Shown piece after piece: positions 25,504 to 34,011 of a stretch of 64,000 nucleotides of DNA. The stretch's first letter is position 1. Each line of letters starts with the position of its first letter. This stretch comes from Nostoc sp. JL33 (GTDB lineage Bacteria; Cyanobacteriota; Cyanobacteriia; Cyanobacteriales; Nostocaceae): NCBI RefSeq assembly GCF_017114985.1, contig NZ_JABXKP010000090.1:53818-117817 (forward strand). The letters are read 5' to 3'. Under the pieces are notes generated by a model. It saw only the letters and a list, made by a program, of their open reading frames with translations. It was not told where the DNA came from and searched no databases. Both the position numbers and the translations under genes were made by a program.

Positions 25504-26616
25504 CTAATTGATCTTAGTAAATTGGTTTCTGGAAAAATCACTAGCCCTAGCGATGCGAATTCCTTGGGGCGTAATATGTGCCACTTCTGGAGAAAATTGC
25601 ATCGGTAATTTTTCTGGTGCTCTAGCTACAGCATCTGCGATCCGCAATTGGGTTGGTTCCATTTGCAAGGCCATAATCAGACACTCACTATTACCTCCAG
25701 CCCCAGCATGAGCGATTCCACGTAGACGGCCCCAAATTATAATATCTCCATCTGCAATTACAATACCACCTGGATTTAAATCTCCCAAGAGAATTACTGT
25801 ACCAGGATGACGAATTTCTACTCCAGAACGGACTGTCATTTCCAGATAGAGGGCATCTGCCTGGGGTATGGCTGTAGGTGTTGACTCGGAAACCAGAGAA
25901 CTTACGGGCTGGAGTTGTTCTACAGAATACCCAGAAGTCACCGCAGCGATCGCAGTTTGACGACGACTTGTAGAGACAGATATTAGCCGGAGTTCGACTT
26001 CACTTAAAGCCTCGCCAAGTTCTTGTAGTTGTCTGGCATCTACTAGGCGGTCTTGTGCCATCAGATGCACAGGTGTATTAGATATACGGAAGCGATCGCC
26101 TGCATTCAGACGTTGCCTTATTTGTTGCCAAATATCAGACCAGCTCAGTTCTGAGGCTGATACTTGAGATTCCGGGGGCAAAATTAATAACAGTCGTCCC
26201 TCCTTACTTTTTAACTGGACTTGAGTATTGTCATTTAGGCGATACCCTGGTAATGCTGACTCATCGGGATTTAAATCAGTAAGGATAAAATCTGATGCCG
26301 TATCAGTATTTGACTCTACATCTGGGTTATCAGTATTTGACTCTACATCTGGGTTAGCAGAATTTGACTCTACATCTGGGTTAGCAGAATTTGACTCTAC
26401 ATCTGGGTTAGCAGAATTTGACTCTACATCGGGGTTAGCAAGATTTGATTTTAAATAAAGGAGGACAGAATTTAATTCAGCATCCGGGAGGATAGAATCT
26501 GACTCTACATCAGAAACAGTAGGATTTACCTCTACCTCAGAAAGGATAGAGTTTGGGTCTGCATTAGGAGATGCAGAATTTGACTTTAAATTGGGAATCG
26601 CAGAATCAGAATTCAT
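25504..26616 (-). CDS. minC: Septum site-determining protein MinC with a repetitive N-terminal extension
   Basis: 370 residues, longer than the usual 230-270. Residues about 1-125 are an acidic low-complexity extension containing five near-identical nonapeptides of the type NPDVESNSA. Residues about 130-230 form the FtsZ-inhibiting N-domain, and the last 110 or so form the beta-helical C-domain (YLEMTVRSGVEIRHPGTVIL, then GDLNPGGIVIADGDIIIWGRLRG, then AHAGAGG), which binds MinD. It is the first gene of the min operon. ATG 26616 gives MNSDSAIPN. Confidence 0.93.
   Translation of the reverse strand: MNSDSAIPNLKSNSASPNADPNSILSEVEVNPTVSDVESDSILPDAELNSVLLYLKSNLANPDVESNSANPDVESNSANPDVESNSANPDVESNTDNPDVESNTDTASDFILTDLNPDESALPGYRLNDNTQVQLKSKEGRLLLILPPESQVSASELSWSDIWQQIRQRLNAGDRFRISNTPVHLMAQDRLVDARQLQELGEALSEVELRLISVSTSRRQTAIAAVTSGYSVEQLQPVSSLVSESTPTAIPQADALYLEMTVRSGVEIRHPGTVILLGDLNPGGIVIADGDIIIWGRLRGIAHAGAGGNSECLIMALQMEPTQLRIADAVARAPEKLPMQFSPEVAHITPQGIRIARASDFSRNQFTKIN
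26302..26436. repeat. Five 27-bp tandem repeats in the minC coding sequence
   Basis: The unit (starting 26302, 26329, 26356, 26383 and 26410) reads AGCAGAATTTGACTCTACAT followed by CTGGGTT, with one to three changes between copies, and encodes nine residues per unit. A degenerate unit follows at 26437. Confidence 0.9.
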
Positions 26617-26748
26617 GCAGTACTAGCCAAAAGACAAGGAACAGATTTTGGATTTTAAATTTTGGATTTTGGATTTGTATCACCCACAAGGGGTCTTGGC
26701 ATAGTGGGACGTTAGTCCGACATCATCTTTAATCTCAAATATAAAATC

Positions 26749-28074
26749 TCAAATTGGCACGGTTAACCTCTGATAAACTGTCCCCAAGGCATCAGCATCG
26801 CCGACGTTACCTGGAAACAGCACCACAGGCAAATTAGGAAACTGAGGATGATCGGATGGCGTTAACACTATTGAACAACCAGCTAAAATTTGACCAAGTA
26901 AGCGGGCTGAAGTTAAAGCTAGTCCAGTACTCAAAACATCGTTTGAGGTAATACCACCCTTGCTGATTAAGAATCCTATATCAGATGGTAAACCGCGCAC
27001 AATATCCATTAATAAACCTGAAACTTTTGCCCCAAACTCCAATCGTGTCTTGACATCTTTAAAACTCAGTTCCTGACGGCTAGTATAAACCACTGGTGTT
27101 TTGCCAGCTTCGTGTGCTGCCCGTGTATTTTCTTGGATTTCAGTTAGCAGTGCCGCAGATTGATTTGCCCCATCATCAAGTAATCGCGCTACATTCACTT
27201 CGATCCCCATTGTTCCTTCTAGTTGCAACAGCGCTGATAATTGCTGAGTAGTCTTTTCCACATGTGAACCAACAATCACCGCACCTGGTTTGCCTTGTCG
27301 CACGTACTGCGCCATCTTTTCGGCAGCAATGGGTTGGGGTGGTAAAGCGGCTAAAGCTGTTAAAATACTGGCTGCACTGCGAAACAGAAAGCGTTTCCCT
27401 TGACTTGCTGCTGCTAATATGTCTACTGCAAAGCGGTTGAGATCATCTTGAGTTTCACCATCTACGACAGCGCACTGATTACCATTGAGTTGTAACAAGC
27501 GTGACAAACTACCAGCGCGAATATCGGCCAGGAGAAACCTTTCTACAGTTTCGGCACTAATTCGTCCTTGAGTCTTTTCTTCGACATACTTGGGTAAGTA
27601 ACTGTGATGGTAGCTGAAGACTGAATCACGAGCAAATTCAGTTTCATGGGCTGGGGTGGGTACACCGCCAATAATTAAGTAATGCACGCTGTCGCGGGTG
27701 ATCCGTCCGCCCTCAAAAAATGCTGGTACGAGAAAATGAGCATCAAAGGGGCCAAGTTCTTGTGCGATCGCATCAGTTTCAATGGGATAATGTCCCCGCA
27801 AAGTAGAATCAGAACGGCTGACAATCAGAAAATCGTCAATTCCTTCAGCATCCAAGGCAATTTTCAGGTTTTGGCAAACTTCTTTGGTGACAGATGTAGC
27901 TGACTCTGGCGTTAGCGATCTAGTGTTAGTCAGCACAAATAAAATCGGCGAATCATCCTGCAACCCAGTGCGTAAAGTGTCCACATCCCAGTGCATTAGC
28001 AGCAAGCAGCTGTGGACTGTTTGAGAACCAGTAGGATCATCATCCAAGACAATTATTTTGGGTTTTTTGCTCAT
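26749..28074 (-). CDS. Four-carbon acid sugar kinase family protein (DUF1537)
   Basis: 441 residues with both halves of the family: the N-terminal substrate domain (IIVLDDDPTGSQTVHS, SRSDSTLRGHYPIETDAI, FEGGRITRDSVHYL) and the C-terminal nucleotide-binding domain (ISKGGITSNDVLS). Characterised members phosphorylate erythronate- or threonate-type acid sugars. Members in cyanobacteria have no assigned substrate and none of the usual catabolic partners are adjacent here, so the substrate stays open. ATG 28074 is well supported. Transcribed alone. Confidence 0.88.
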   Translation of the reverse strand: MSKKPKIIVLDDDPTGSQTVHSCLLLMHWDVDTLRTGLQDDSPILFVLTNTRSLTPESATSVTKEVCQNLKIALDAEGIDDFLIVSRSDSTLRGHYPIETDAIAQELGPFDAHFLVPAFFEGGRITRDSVHYLIIGGVPTPAHETEFARDSVFSYHHSYLPKYVEEKTQGRISAETVERFLLADIRAGSLSRLLQLNGNQCAVVDGETQDDLNRFAVDILAAASQGKRFLFRSAASILTALAALPPQPIAAEKMAQYVRQGKPGAVIVGSHVEKTTQQLSALLQLEGTMGIEVNVARLLDDGANQSAALLTEIQENTRAAHEAGKTPVVYTSRQELSFKDVKTRLEFGAKVSGLLMDIVRGLPSDIGFLISKGGITSNDVLSTGLALTSARLLGQILAGCSIVLTPSDHPQFPNLPVVLFPGNVGDADALGTVYQRLTVPI

Positions 28075-28237
28075 TTAAGTCAACGGGGCGATCGTTTTCT
28101 GGGAAAGTTAAAAGGGCGGTTAGAAACCGCACGCCAAGTGCTTCTCCCAAGGGGAGACGCTGCGCGAACAAGTCGGCGGAGCCGCCCAACGCATTGGCTC
28201 GTCTACACAAGCGAACGCGAACAGCGTCTCGCAGAGA

Positions 28238-28454
28238 AGTCCACCTCCGTGGACTAATAAATCAATGGTTTTCTAACCTGCGGAGGCAGGTTTTGTTTCG
28301 TGTAGCTGTGACTTCTAGTCGCCCAAGCTTTACTAGAAGTCGCTACTACACAAAGCTTAGTCCACCTCCGTGGACTAATAAATCAATGGTTTTCCAACCT
28401 GCGGAGGCAGGTTTTGTCTCGTGTAGCTGTGACTTCTAGTCGCCCAAGCTTTAC
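28238..28454. repeat. Direct duplication of a 96-bp unit, period 121 bp
   Basis: Copies at 28238-28333 and 28359-28454 differ at only a few positions. Each contains the short palindromes TCCACCTCCGTGGA and CCTGCGGAGGCAGG. The spacer repeats part of the unit's end (TACTAGAAGTCGCTACTACA). The preceding 28100-28235 is filled with further palindromic words (AGCGAACGCGAACAGCGTCTC). No gene. Confidence 0.8.
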
Positions 28455-28464
28455 AAACATCTAC

Positions 28465-29127
28465 TTAGCCTTTCTGTAATTTTCTGATTTCTGCTTGCAC
28501 ATCGATCGCAATTTGCAATGATTGATTCAGCAGTTGAGCATATTCGCCTGCTTGACTACTAAGTTGTAAAGCTTGCAGACTGGCTAAATTATTCACAAAT
28601 AACTCTTGGTTATTAGCAAGCAATTTTTTATTATCTCGCAAAATTCGTTCCGTTTTCAAAGCGCGGACTAAATCTTCTCTAATCAGTTGTAGGGCGGCGG
28701 TTACTTTATCTCGGTCATGGATACTGCTTTCTAGGTTTCCTGATGCTGCCAATTGGTCATTAATATCTATGGCATGGATCAGGTCATGATATTTATCAAC
28801 TTCATCTAAAAGTATTGTCAGTCCTTCAGGACAGGTCAATTGCCGCCATAGCGATCGCCCCACTAATATCGGGATTGGCACTAAAATTAGTAAGAGAATT
28901 CCGAATTTAATTGAAGAACCAATTGTCGGCAGAATAATAAACGCGTAAATAAAGCCAACAATTATCGGGGTTAGCGCCAGCATCACCAGCATTTCATTGA
29001 TGAAAAACCCTAATCGCTTTTTGCTATCTCGCATAATCGAGGGGCGAAAAACGTCTTCTGGATCGAACCCAGTCAAACGTCTTAGTTCCCCCTTACTAAT
29101 TTCCAAGCCTATTAAGTCCGGCTGCAC
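28465..29127 (-). CDS. Two-helix membrane protein with a cytoplasmic coiled-coil-like tail
   Basis: 220 residues. Two hydrophobic segments (about 47-68, MLVMLALTPIIVGFIYAFII, and about 77-92, GILLLILVPIPILVG) form a hairpin. The remaining 125 residues are helical with heptad-like spacing (LIREDLVRALKTERILRDN, then LANNQELFVNNLASLQALQL). No recognised domain; possibly a scaffold or stress-related membrane protein of cyanobacteria. The start at ATG 29127 is the only one giving the N-terminal soluble segment. Confidence 0.7.
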   Translation of the reverse strand: MQPDLIGLEISKGELRRLTGFDPEDVFRPSIMRDSKKRLGFFINEMLVMLALTPIIVGFIYAFIILPTIGSSIKFGILLLILVPIPILVGRSLWRQLTCPEGLTILLDEVDKYHDLIHAIDINDQLAASGNLESSIHDRDKVTAALQLIREDLVRALKTERILRDNKKLLANNQELFVNNLASLQALQLSSQAGEYAQLLNQSLQIAIDVQAEIRKLQKG

Positions 29128-29313
29128 GGCTGCATACTCCTATGGAAACCCAAGTTGCGTATTCACTTTCTGTGGATTAGACTTTAACCACTATTTCTAC
29201 GTCCACTAGAGACGTTGTGTTCCCAGTATTACAAATGGATGGCTTTTTACGCACCCGTCCAGAAAAAAGAACTTCGATAGTGAATACATCTGGCGAATAG
29301 GGGGTATAACCCC

Positions 29314-29490
29314 TCAGTTAGACGAGAAAATAAGGTTTTCAGAAGGCCATCGCATCATTAGGATTGCGTCGTAAATATAGTTCTGATGCTCAAATAAAAT
29401 TGCTTGGCGATTGTTCCCTCGATTATAAACATGGTAAAAATAGCGATCGCTCATCGTCTTCACATATGGCTCAGGGCTGTTCAAAATCAT
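29314..29490 (-). pseudogene. REP-associated tyrosine transposase (RAYT) N-terminal fragment
   Basis: The minus frame from ATG 29490 reads MILNSPEPYVKTMSDRYFYH and then VYNRGNNRQAILFE, the conserved start of Y1/RAYT transposases (YHVYNRGNNRQ). It is lost after about 38 matching residues, before the catalytic HxH and Tyr. RAYTs mobilise small palindromic repeats of the kind abundant in this window. Confidence 0.6.
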
Positions 29491-29504
29491 ATTAAGTATC
29501 TATT

Positions 29505-30017
29505 CTAATCAGCTTTAGCATGATGATTGTGGTTATATTCGGGAAACCAGTTTTCATCTAAAATTTGCTCTAAAGAACCAATGGGTATCAAGGGGAATAT
29601 GTCAATGGAAAGTTGAGAGCGTAGTTTACCGCCGTAGGCATCGATTGCTTCTGCCCTTGCGTCTTTATAACATTCATCAAATATTTCTAAAATATAAGGT
29701 TTTAAGCTAGGACTATCTTTAAGAGCTTTTTTAATCTCTCTGCGAAAAGTCCTAATTTCCCCTTTCCAATGCCCTTGATTACGTTCTCGTTCCTCATCCC
29801 AACACTTGAGTTTTAGTAGATGTTCAAGAAGCTTAATTAATAAAATTTCAATTGCTCGCTTCTGGCTCCTGCCCATATCTTCCAACTCTTCAATTAAGTT
29901 ATCTAAATCCACAGATAAAAACTGATTAGTGCGAAGTTGGTTGATGGTTGTCCTGAGCCAAAGGTAATAATCTTGGTCGTATAAAGTCTGAGTTGATGGT
30001 TGTATTTGGATCACCAT
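29505..30017 (-). CDS. DUF29 family protein containing a repeat-derived segment
   Basis: 170 residues from ATG 30017 (a TTG at 30035 is an alternative). The first 120 residues match the DUF29 pattern of cyanobacteria: YDQDYYLWLRTTINQLR, then LDNLIEELEDMGRSQKRAIEILL, WKGEIRTFRREIKKAL. The family usually reads ...ARxxAxxETGLP near the C-terminus; here the corresponding place reads AIDAYGGKLRSQ, encoded by the GATGCCTACGGCGG repeat, before the family tail resumes (LDENWFPE). The function of DUF29 proteins is unknown; they are common near mobile DNA. Confidence 0.85.
   Translation of the reverse strand: MVIQIQPSTQTLYDQDYYLWLRTTINQLRTNQFLSVDLDNLIEELEDMGRSQKRAIEILLIKLLEHLLKLKCWDEERERNQGHWKGEIRTFRREIKKALKDSPSLKPYILEIFDECYKDARAEAIDAYGGKLRSQLSIDIFPLIPIGSLEQILDENWFPEYNHNHHAKAD
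29619..29642. repeat. GATGCCTACGGCGG repeat inside the DUF29 gene
   Basis: 24 bases identical to 31597-31620, reversed. It encodes DAYGGKLR here and in the unrelated Gfo/Idh gene. Confidence 0.85.
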
Positions 30018-30113
30018 ACAGTTGTTAAACTCCAATAAGTTGTATTAGGCACACTGTGTTTTTTACACCAATTGTGCTTCAGGTTGTGAATACTCAGATT
30101 TGCCTCCAATCTC

Positions 30114-30278
30114 TCACCAAAATAAAAATACTCGCTGTGACACTATCATAATAAAGAAAGTTGAGTTGTTGGTTGATTGATTATATAAGCGATTGGTCTG
30201 TGGGGAAATCTTCAGTTGGTGTTCCAGGTTGGGGTCGTAACCTTGGGCTGCTAATGCTACATACTCAGTATCCATCAT
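30114..30278 (-). pseudogene. Possible short gene fragment
   Basis: A 54-codon frame reading MMDTEYVALAAQGYDPNLEH and onward, preceded in the same frame by EYFWYCTLTEIHNLG up to a stop at 30336. The first 45 or so residues have protein-like composition, then it degenerates. I do not recognise the family. A relic or a small gene; weak evidence. Confidence 0.3.
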
Positions 30279-30335
30279 GCCAAGGTTATGAATTTCAGTT
30301 AGGGTGCAATACCAGAAATATTCCTTAAGTCTAAA

Positions 30336-30576
30336 CTAAAGCTTACTCAAAGAATGAGGTTTTAATTTACCAAGTCACTGAGAATATACGAGATATCATT
30401 CATCAACCTCCAAATTCTCAGCCCTAGAAATCGATTATTAATGAAGGGGAAAGATAGCTAAAACTAAAGCAACAGACATTCTTTCATTAATTGAAGCAGA
30501 TAAATAGTTAGCCAGAAGTTGCACGTAATTAGGGCATTAAAATTACCAAGCTATTCATTCATCATGAGGTATAAAA
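30336..30576. other. Upstream region of the Gfo/Idh gene
   Basis: A+T-rich with no repeat or gene. GAGG lies nine bases before ATG 30577. Confidence 0.4.
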
Positions 30577-31713
30577 ATGACTGCTACAAATGATCAGCGT
30601 AAAATTCGTTATGCCGTTGTTGGTTTAGGTTGGTTTGCCCAAGAAGCTGCCTTACCTTCCTTTACCAACGCCGAAAACTCGGAATTAGTCGCACTGGTTT
30701 CAGATGATCCCACTAAAAACGAAGAACTCAGCAAAAAGTATGGCATTAAGTATACTTACTCCTACGATGAGTATGAGGACTGTCTAACAAGCGGTGAGGT
30801 TGATGCCGTTTATATTGCCCTGCCCAATCACTTGCATTGCGACTACACTGTGCGGGCTGCTAATCAGGCAATTCATGTGTTATGTGAGAAGCCAATGGCA
30901 GTAACACAAGAAGAGTGTGAGGCAATGATTAAAGCTGCCAATGATAATAATGTGAAGCTGATGATTGCCTACCGTTTACATTTAGAAGAAGCCAATTTAC
31001 AAGCAGTCGAAATTTTGCGTTCAAAGCAAATTGGTGAACCACGAATTTTCAACTCGGTTTTTACTCAGCAAGTAGAAGAAGGCAATATTCGTTTACGAGA
31101 TGTTACAGGTGGTGGCACGCTCTATGATATTGGCATCTACTGCCTTAATGCTGCGCGTTATCTATTCCAAGATGAACCAATTGAAGTATTTGCTGTAGCT
31201 GCCAATAACGGAGAACAACGTTTCAGCGAAGTGGAAGAAATGACTAGCGTCATCTTGCGTTTCCCCAATGAGCGATTGGCAACATTTACCTGTAGCTTTG
31301 GAGGAGCAAGTGTTTCGACCTATCAGATTGTAGGTACTCAAGGTGATTTACGAGTAGAATCTGCCTATGCTTGGCAGGGAGAACTAAAGCATTACCTGAC
31401 AATTAATGGTGAAACCCAAGAGCGTACCTTTGAGGATCACGATCAACTAGCGGCTGAATTTACCTACTTCTCTGATTGTATTCTGCAAGATAAAGACCCA
31501 GAGCCATCTGGAACAGAAGGGTTGATTGATGTTTCGATCATTCAAGCACTTTACCAGTCAATTGAGACGCGTCAACCTGTGCAGATCCAAACTCGCGATG
31601 CCTACGGCGGTAAACTACGCCATCAACGTCCCACATCGGCTCAAACTGTTGAGCGTCCTCCTGTTGACGAGAAGCCAGACTTGATTCATGCTGCTGCACC
31701 TTCTCAGTCGTAA
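30577..31713 (+). CDS. Gfo/Idh/MocA family NAD(P)-dependent oxidoreductase
   Basis: 378 residues. The N-terminal Rossmann domain (IRYAVVGLGWFAQEAALPSF, with the GxGxxA motif) runs to the family signature VLCEKPMA, followed by the substrate domain with GGGTLYDIGIYCLN, where D-x-x-x-H/Y residues act in catalysis. Related enzymes oxidise sugars or inositols; close homologues in cyanobacteria are often called glucose-fructose oxidoreductase, but the substrate is unknown. The last 35 residues (RDAYGGKLRHQRPTSAQ and onward) are outside the fold and begin with a repeat-encoded octapeptide, so the tail was probably added by repeat insertion. Confidence 0.9.
   Translation: MTATNDQRKIRYAVVGLGWFAQEAALPSFTNAENSELVALVSDDPTKNEELSKKYGIKYTYSYDEYEDCLTSGEVDAVYIALPNHLHCDYTVRAANQAIHVLCEKPMAVTQEECEAMIKAANDNNVKLMIAYRLHLEEANLQAVEILRSKQIGEPRIFNSVFTQQVEEGNIRLRDVTGGGTLYDIGIYCLNAARYLFQDEPIEVFAVAANNGEQRFSEVEEMTSVILRFPNERLATFTCSFGGASVSTYQIVGTQGDLRVESAYAWQGELKHYLTINGETQERTFEDHDQLAAEFTYFSDCILQDKDPEPSGTEGLIDVSIIQALYQSIETRQPVQIQTRDAYGGKLRHQRPTSAQTVERPPVDEKPDLIHAAAPSQS
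31597..31620. repeat. GATGCCTACGGCGG repeat inside the Gfo/Idh gene
   Basis: 24 bases, the same as 29619-29642, encoding DAYGGKLR near the C-terminus. Confidence 0.85.
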
Positions 31714-31772
31714 GCTAGCTTTGAGTATCCTTGAGCAAATAATATCAGCTTGTTAAAGGTAGGCAAACTTAT

Positions 31773-31958
31773 AGTACTTACGCACTGTACAAATTCATCA
31801 TGATGTGTATTAACAAAAACAGGTGTTTCAGGCTTTTCTTAATTATCCTTTGGTCGTAAATTGACGATGCTGTAAGGGTTTAGCAATGCTAAACCCCTAC
31901 AAAAGATGTGGTTTTTCGCCTATACCTATTTGGTGTTTATTGTCAATGCGTAAGTCCT
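31773..31958. repeat. MITE-like element, family B copy 2
   Basis: Opposite orientation to 3013-3152. Left end AGTACTTACGCA, then GTACAAATTCATCATGATG; right end TTTATTGTCAATGCGTAAGT. It is longer than copy 1 by about 46 bp, mostly in the middle. The remainder of the 31714-32200 spacer has a GCAGAGGTACGCAGAG repeat near 32135 and no gene. Confidence 0.7.
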
Positions 31959-32200
31959 GACTTACTCCAGAGTGTAGTAGTCATGTTATAGCGATCGCTC
32001 AACAAGAAAAGGCAGATAAATCACTGGCGGTTCAAGTAAAATTGCTCCCGACAATGATCTATTCTGCCCCATCAACAATTAAGTACAGCTTTGCGTAATA
32101 TCGTGGCGAATTAAGGATTGAAATTTAAACGCTCCAGAGGCGCAGAGGTACGCAGAGAATTCGCTACGAATTAATCAAATGTTGTACTAAGTATAAAAAC

Positions 32201-33490
32201 TTAAGGATAAAGACCTCTGTCAGTCAGCGCCTGAGCCACTCTACCTACCCCCAACGTGTAAGCTGCTAACCTTAAAGAAATTTGTCGTACCTCCGACTGG
32301 TGAATCACCTTGCGGTAGGCTTGCACCATCAAATGCTCCATTTCGCGGTTGACGCGCTCTTCATCCCAAAATACGTAGGAAAGACCCTGCACCCACTCCA
32401 AATAACTGACTACCACACCGCCAGCATTCGCCAAGATGTCCGGTAGCACTGTCACACCCCGCGCCTCTAACGCTAAGTTAGCCTCAAGAGTAACCGGGCC
32501 GTTAGCTGCTTCTGCCACAATCTGTGCCTGCACCTGATTCACATTTTCTTCAGTGATCTGGTTCTCCAAAGCTGCTGGTATTAAGACATCACAGGGTAAA
32601 GTTAATAAATCTGCATTGCTAATTGGTACAGATTGCGGGAAACCCACAATACTCTTGCGATTTTCAGCAGCGTAGACTTTCAACTTGGGAATATCAAGAC
32701 CAACTTCGGAAAATATCCCCCCAGCACCAGTTGAAACAGCGATGATTTTCGCGCCTGCTTCATATAGTAACTCTGCTGCGGCACTACCAACGTTACCGAA
32801 ACCCTGAATCGCTACTCGCACTCCTGCCAAGGATTTGCCTTGATCTGCTAGCGCCTCACGCACAATAATCATTACACCACGTCCGGTAGCCATTTCCCGT
32901 CCCAGAGAACCACCAATAGAAAGCGGTTTCCCAGTTACAACCCCAGGCACAGCATGACCGACATTCACAGAGTAAGTGTCCATCATCCAAGCCATTTCAC
33001 GCGCAGAAGTACCCATATCGGGTGCAGGAATATCTACGGCAGGCCCAATATCTTTAATCAACTCGCTGATATAACGGCGGCTGATTCGCTCTAATTCGCC
33101 AACACTGTAGCGTTTTGGATCTATGGCAATGCCACCTTTACCACCACCGTAAGGAATACCTAACAAGGCACATTTCCAGGTCATCAGCATTGCCAGAGCG
33201 GATACTTCCCGCAATGTCACAGCCGGATGGTACCGAATTCCGCCCTTGTATGGGCCTAAAACATCCGAGTGCTGCACGCGATGTCCAGCGAGAACTTGTA
33301 TTTCCCCATCATCTAGTTTCACGGGAATGGAAACCGTGACAACCTTACGCGGGTGGCTGAGAATTTCCAGCAAACCCTGATTTAAATTTAATTCTTTAGC
33401 TGCCGCTTCTAAGTAGCTACATGCTTGATCAAATGGGCATATATGCGCTGGTGAAGCAGGTTCTGGCAGCAACAGGGATTTTGAAATCAT
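32201..33490 (-). CDS. gdhA: Glutamate dehydrogenase (Glu/Leu/Phe/Val dehydrogenase family)
   Basis: 429 residues. Substrate and catalytic regions are visible: GPYKGGIRYHP, MTWKCALLGIPYGGGKGGI (with two active-site lysines), and DIPAPDMGT with the catalytic Asp. The C-terminal Rossmann domain has IQGFGNVGSAAAELL. The size and the GGGKGG context fit hexameric glutamate dehydrogenases that interconvert glutamate and 2-oxoglutarate plus ammonium; a leucine or valine dehydrogenase is less likely because those are shorter. In cyanobacteria it complements the GS-GOGAT pathway. The spacer upstream contains a long 21-bp repeat array, but the last 160 bases before the start are unique and could hold a promoter. 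Confidence 0.92.
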   Translation of the reverse strand: MISKSLLLPEPASPAHICPFDQACSYLEAAAKELNLNQGLLEILSHPRKVVTVSIPVKLDDGEIQVLAGHRVQHSDVLGPYKGGIRYHPAVTLREVSALAMLMTWKCALLGIPYGGGKGGIAIDPKRYSVGELERISRRYISELIKDIGPAVDIPAPDMGTSAREMAWMMDTYSVNVGHAVPGVVTGKPLSIGGSLGREMATGRGVMIIVREALADQGKSLAGVRVAIQGFGNVGSAAAELLYEAGAKIIAVSTGAGGIFSEVGLDIPKLKVYAAENRKSIVGFPQSVPISNADLLTLPCDVLIPAALENQITEENVNQVQAQIVAEAANGPVTLEANLALEARGVTVLPDILANAGGVVVSYLEWVQGLSYVFWDEERVNREMEHLMVQAYRKVIHQSEVRQISLRLAAYTLGVGRVAQALTDRGLYP

Positions 33491-33677
33491 AAAATTTTCT
33501 CCTAATCACGGTATCTTTACGAACCGGATCTCATATATGCCTAGCTTATCCTTGTTTTTTGGGAAAATCGAAATATTGTAGTTTTTGTTACATTTTTATA
33601 TTTTCTTTGACTTAGCAAATTGAAGAAGGCAGTTCTTGCAGGAGGCAGGAAGCGAAGGTAAATTGGCAAAGGTATTG

Positions 33678-34002
33678 CAAAACTTGTAAATGTTTCAACG
33701 TTAGCAACAATTGCTTGAGCATTTATAACTAACGCTTAAGCAAAACTTGTAAATGTTCCAACGTTAGCAACAATTGCTTGAGCATTTGCAGCAATTGCTT
33801 ATACATTTACAAGAAATGCTTAAGCAAAACTTATAAATGTTTCAACCTTAGCAACAAATGTTTAAACCTTTGCAACAAATATTTATATATTTACAGCAAT
33901 TGCTTATACATTTGCAAGAAATACTTAAGCAAAACTTATAAATGTTTCAACCTTAGCAGCAATTGCTTATACATTTGCAAGAAATGCTTAAACAAAGCTT
34001 AT
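33678..34002. repeat. Degenerate 21-bp tandem repeat array
   Basis: At least fifteen units of 21 bases, of the type GCAACAATTGCTTATACATT plus T, alternating with a 42-base form containing AAGCAAAACTTATAAATGTT. The period equals seven codons, so one frame (33778-34068, plus) stays open as a heptad Cys/Leu/Lys/Tyr repeat; I treat that as a by-product. The array fills the gap between the ketoacyl synthase and glutamate dehydrogenase genes. Confidence 0.9.
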
Positions 34003-34011
34003 CAATCATTT

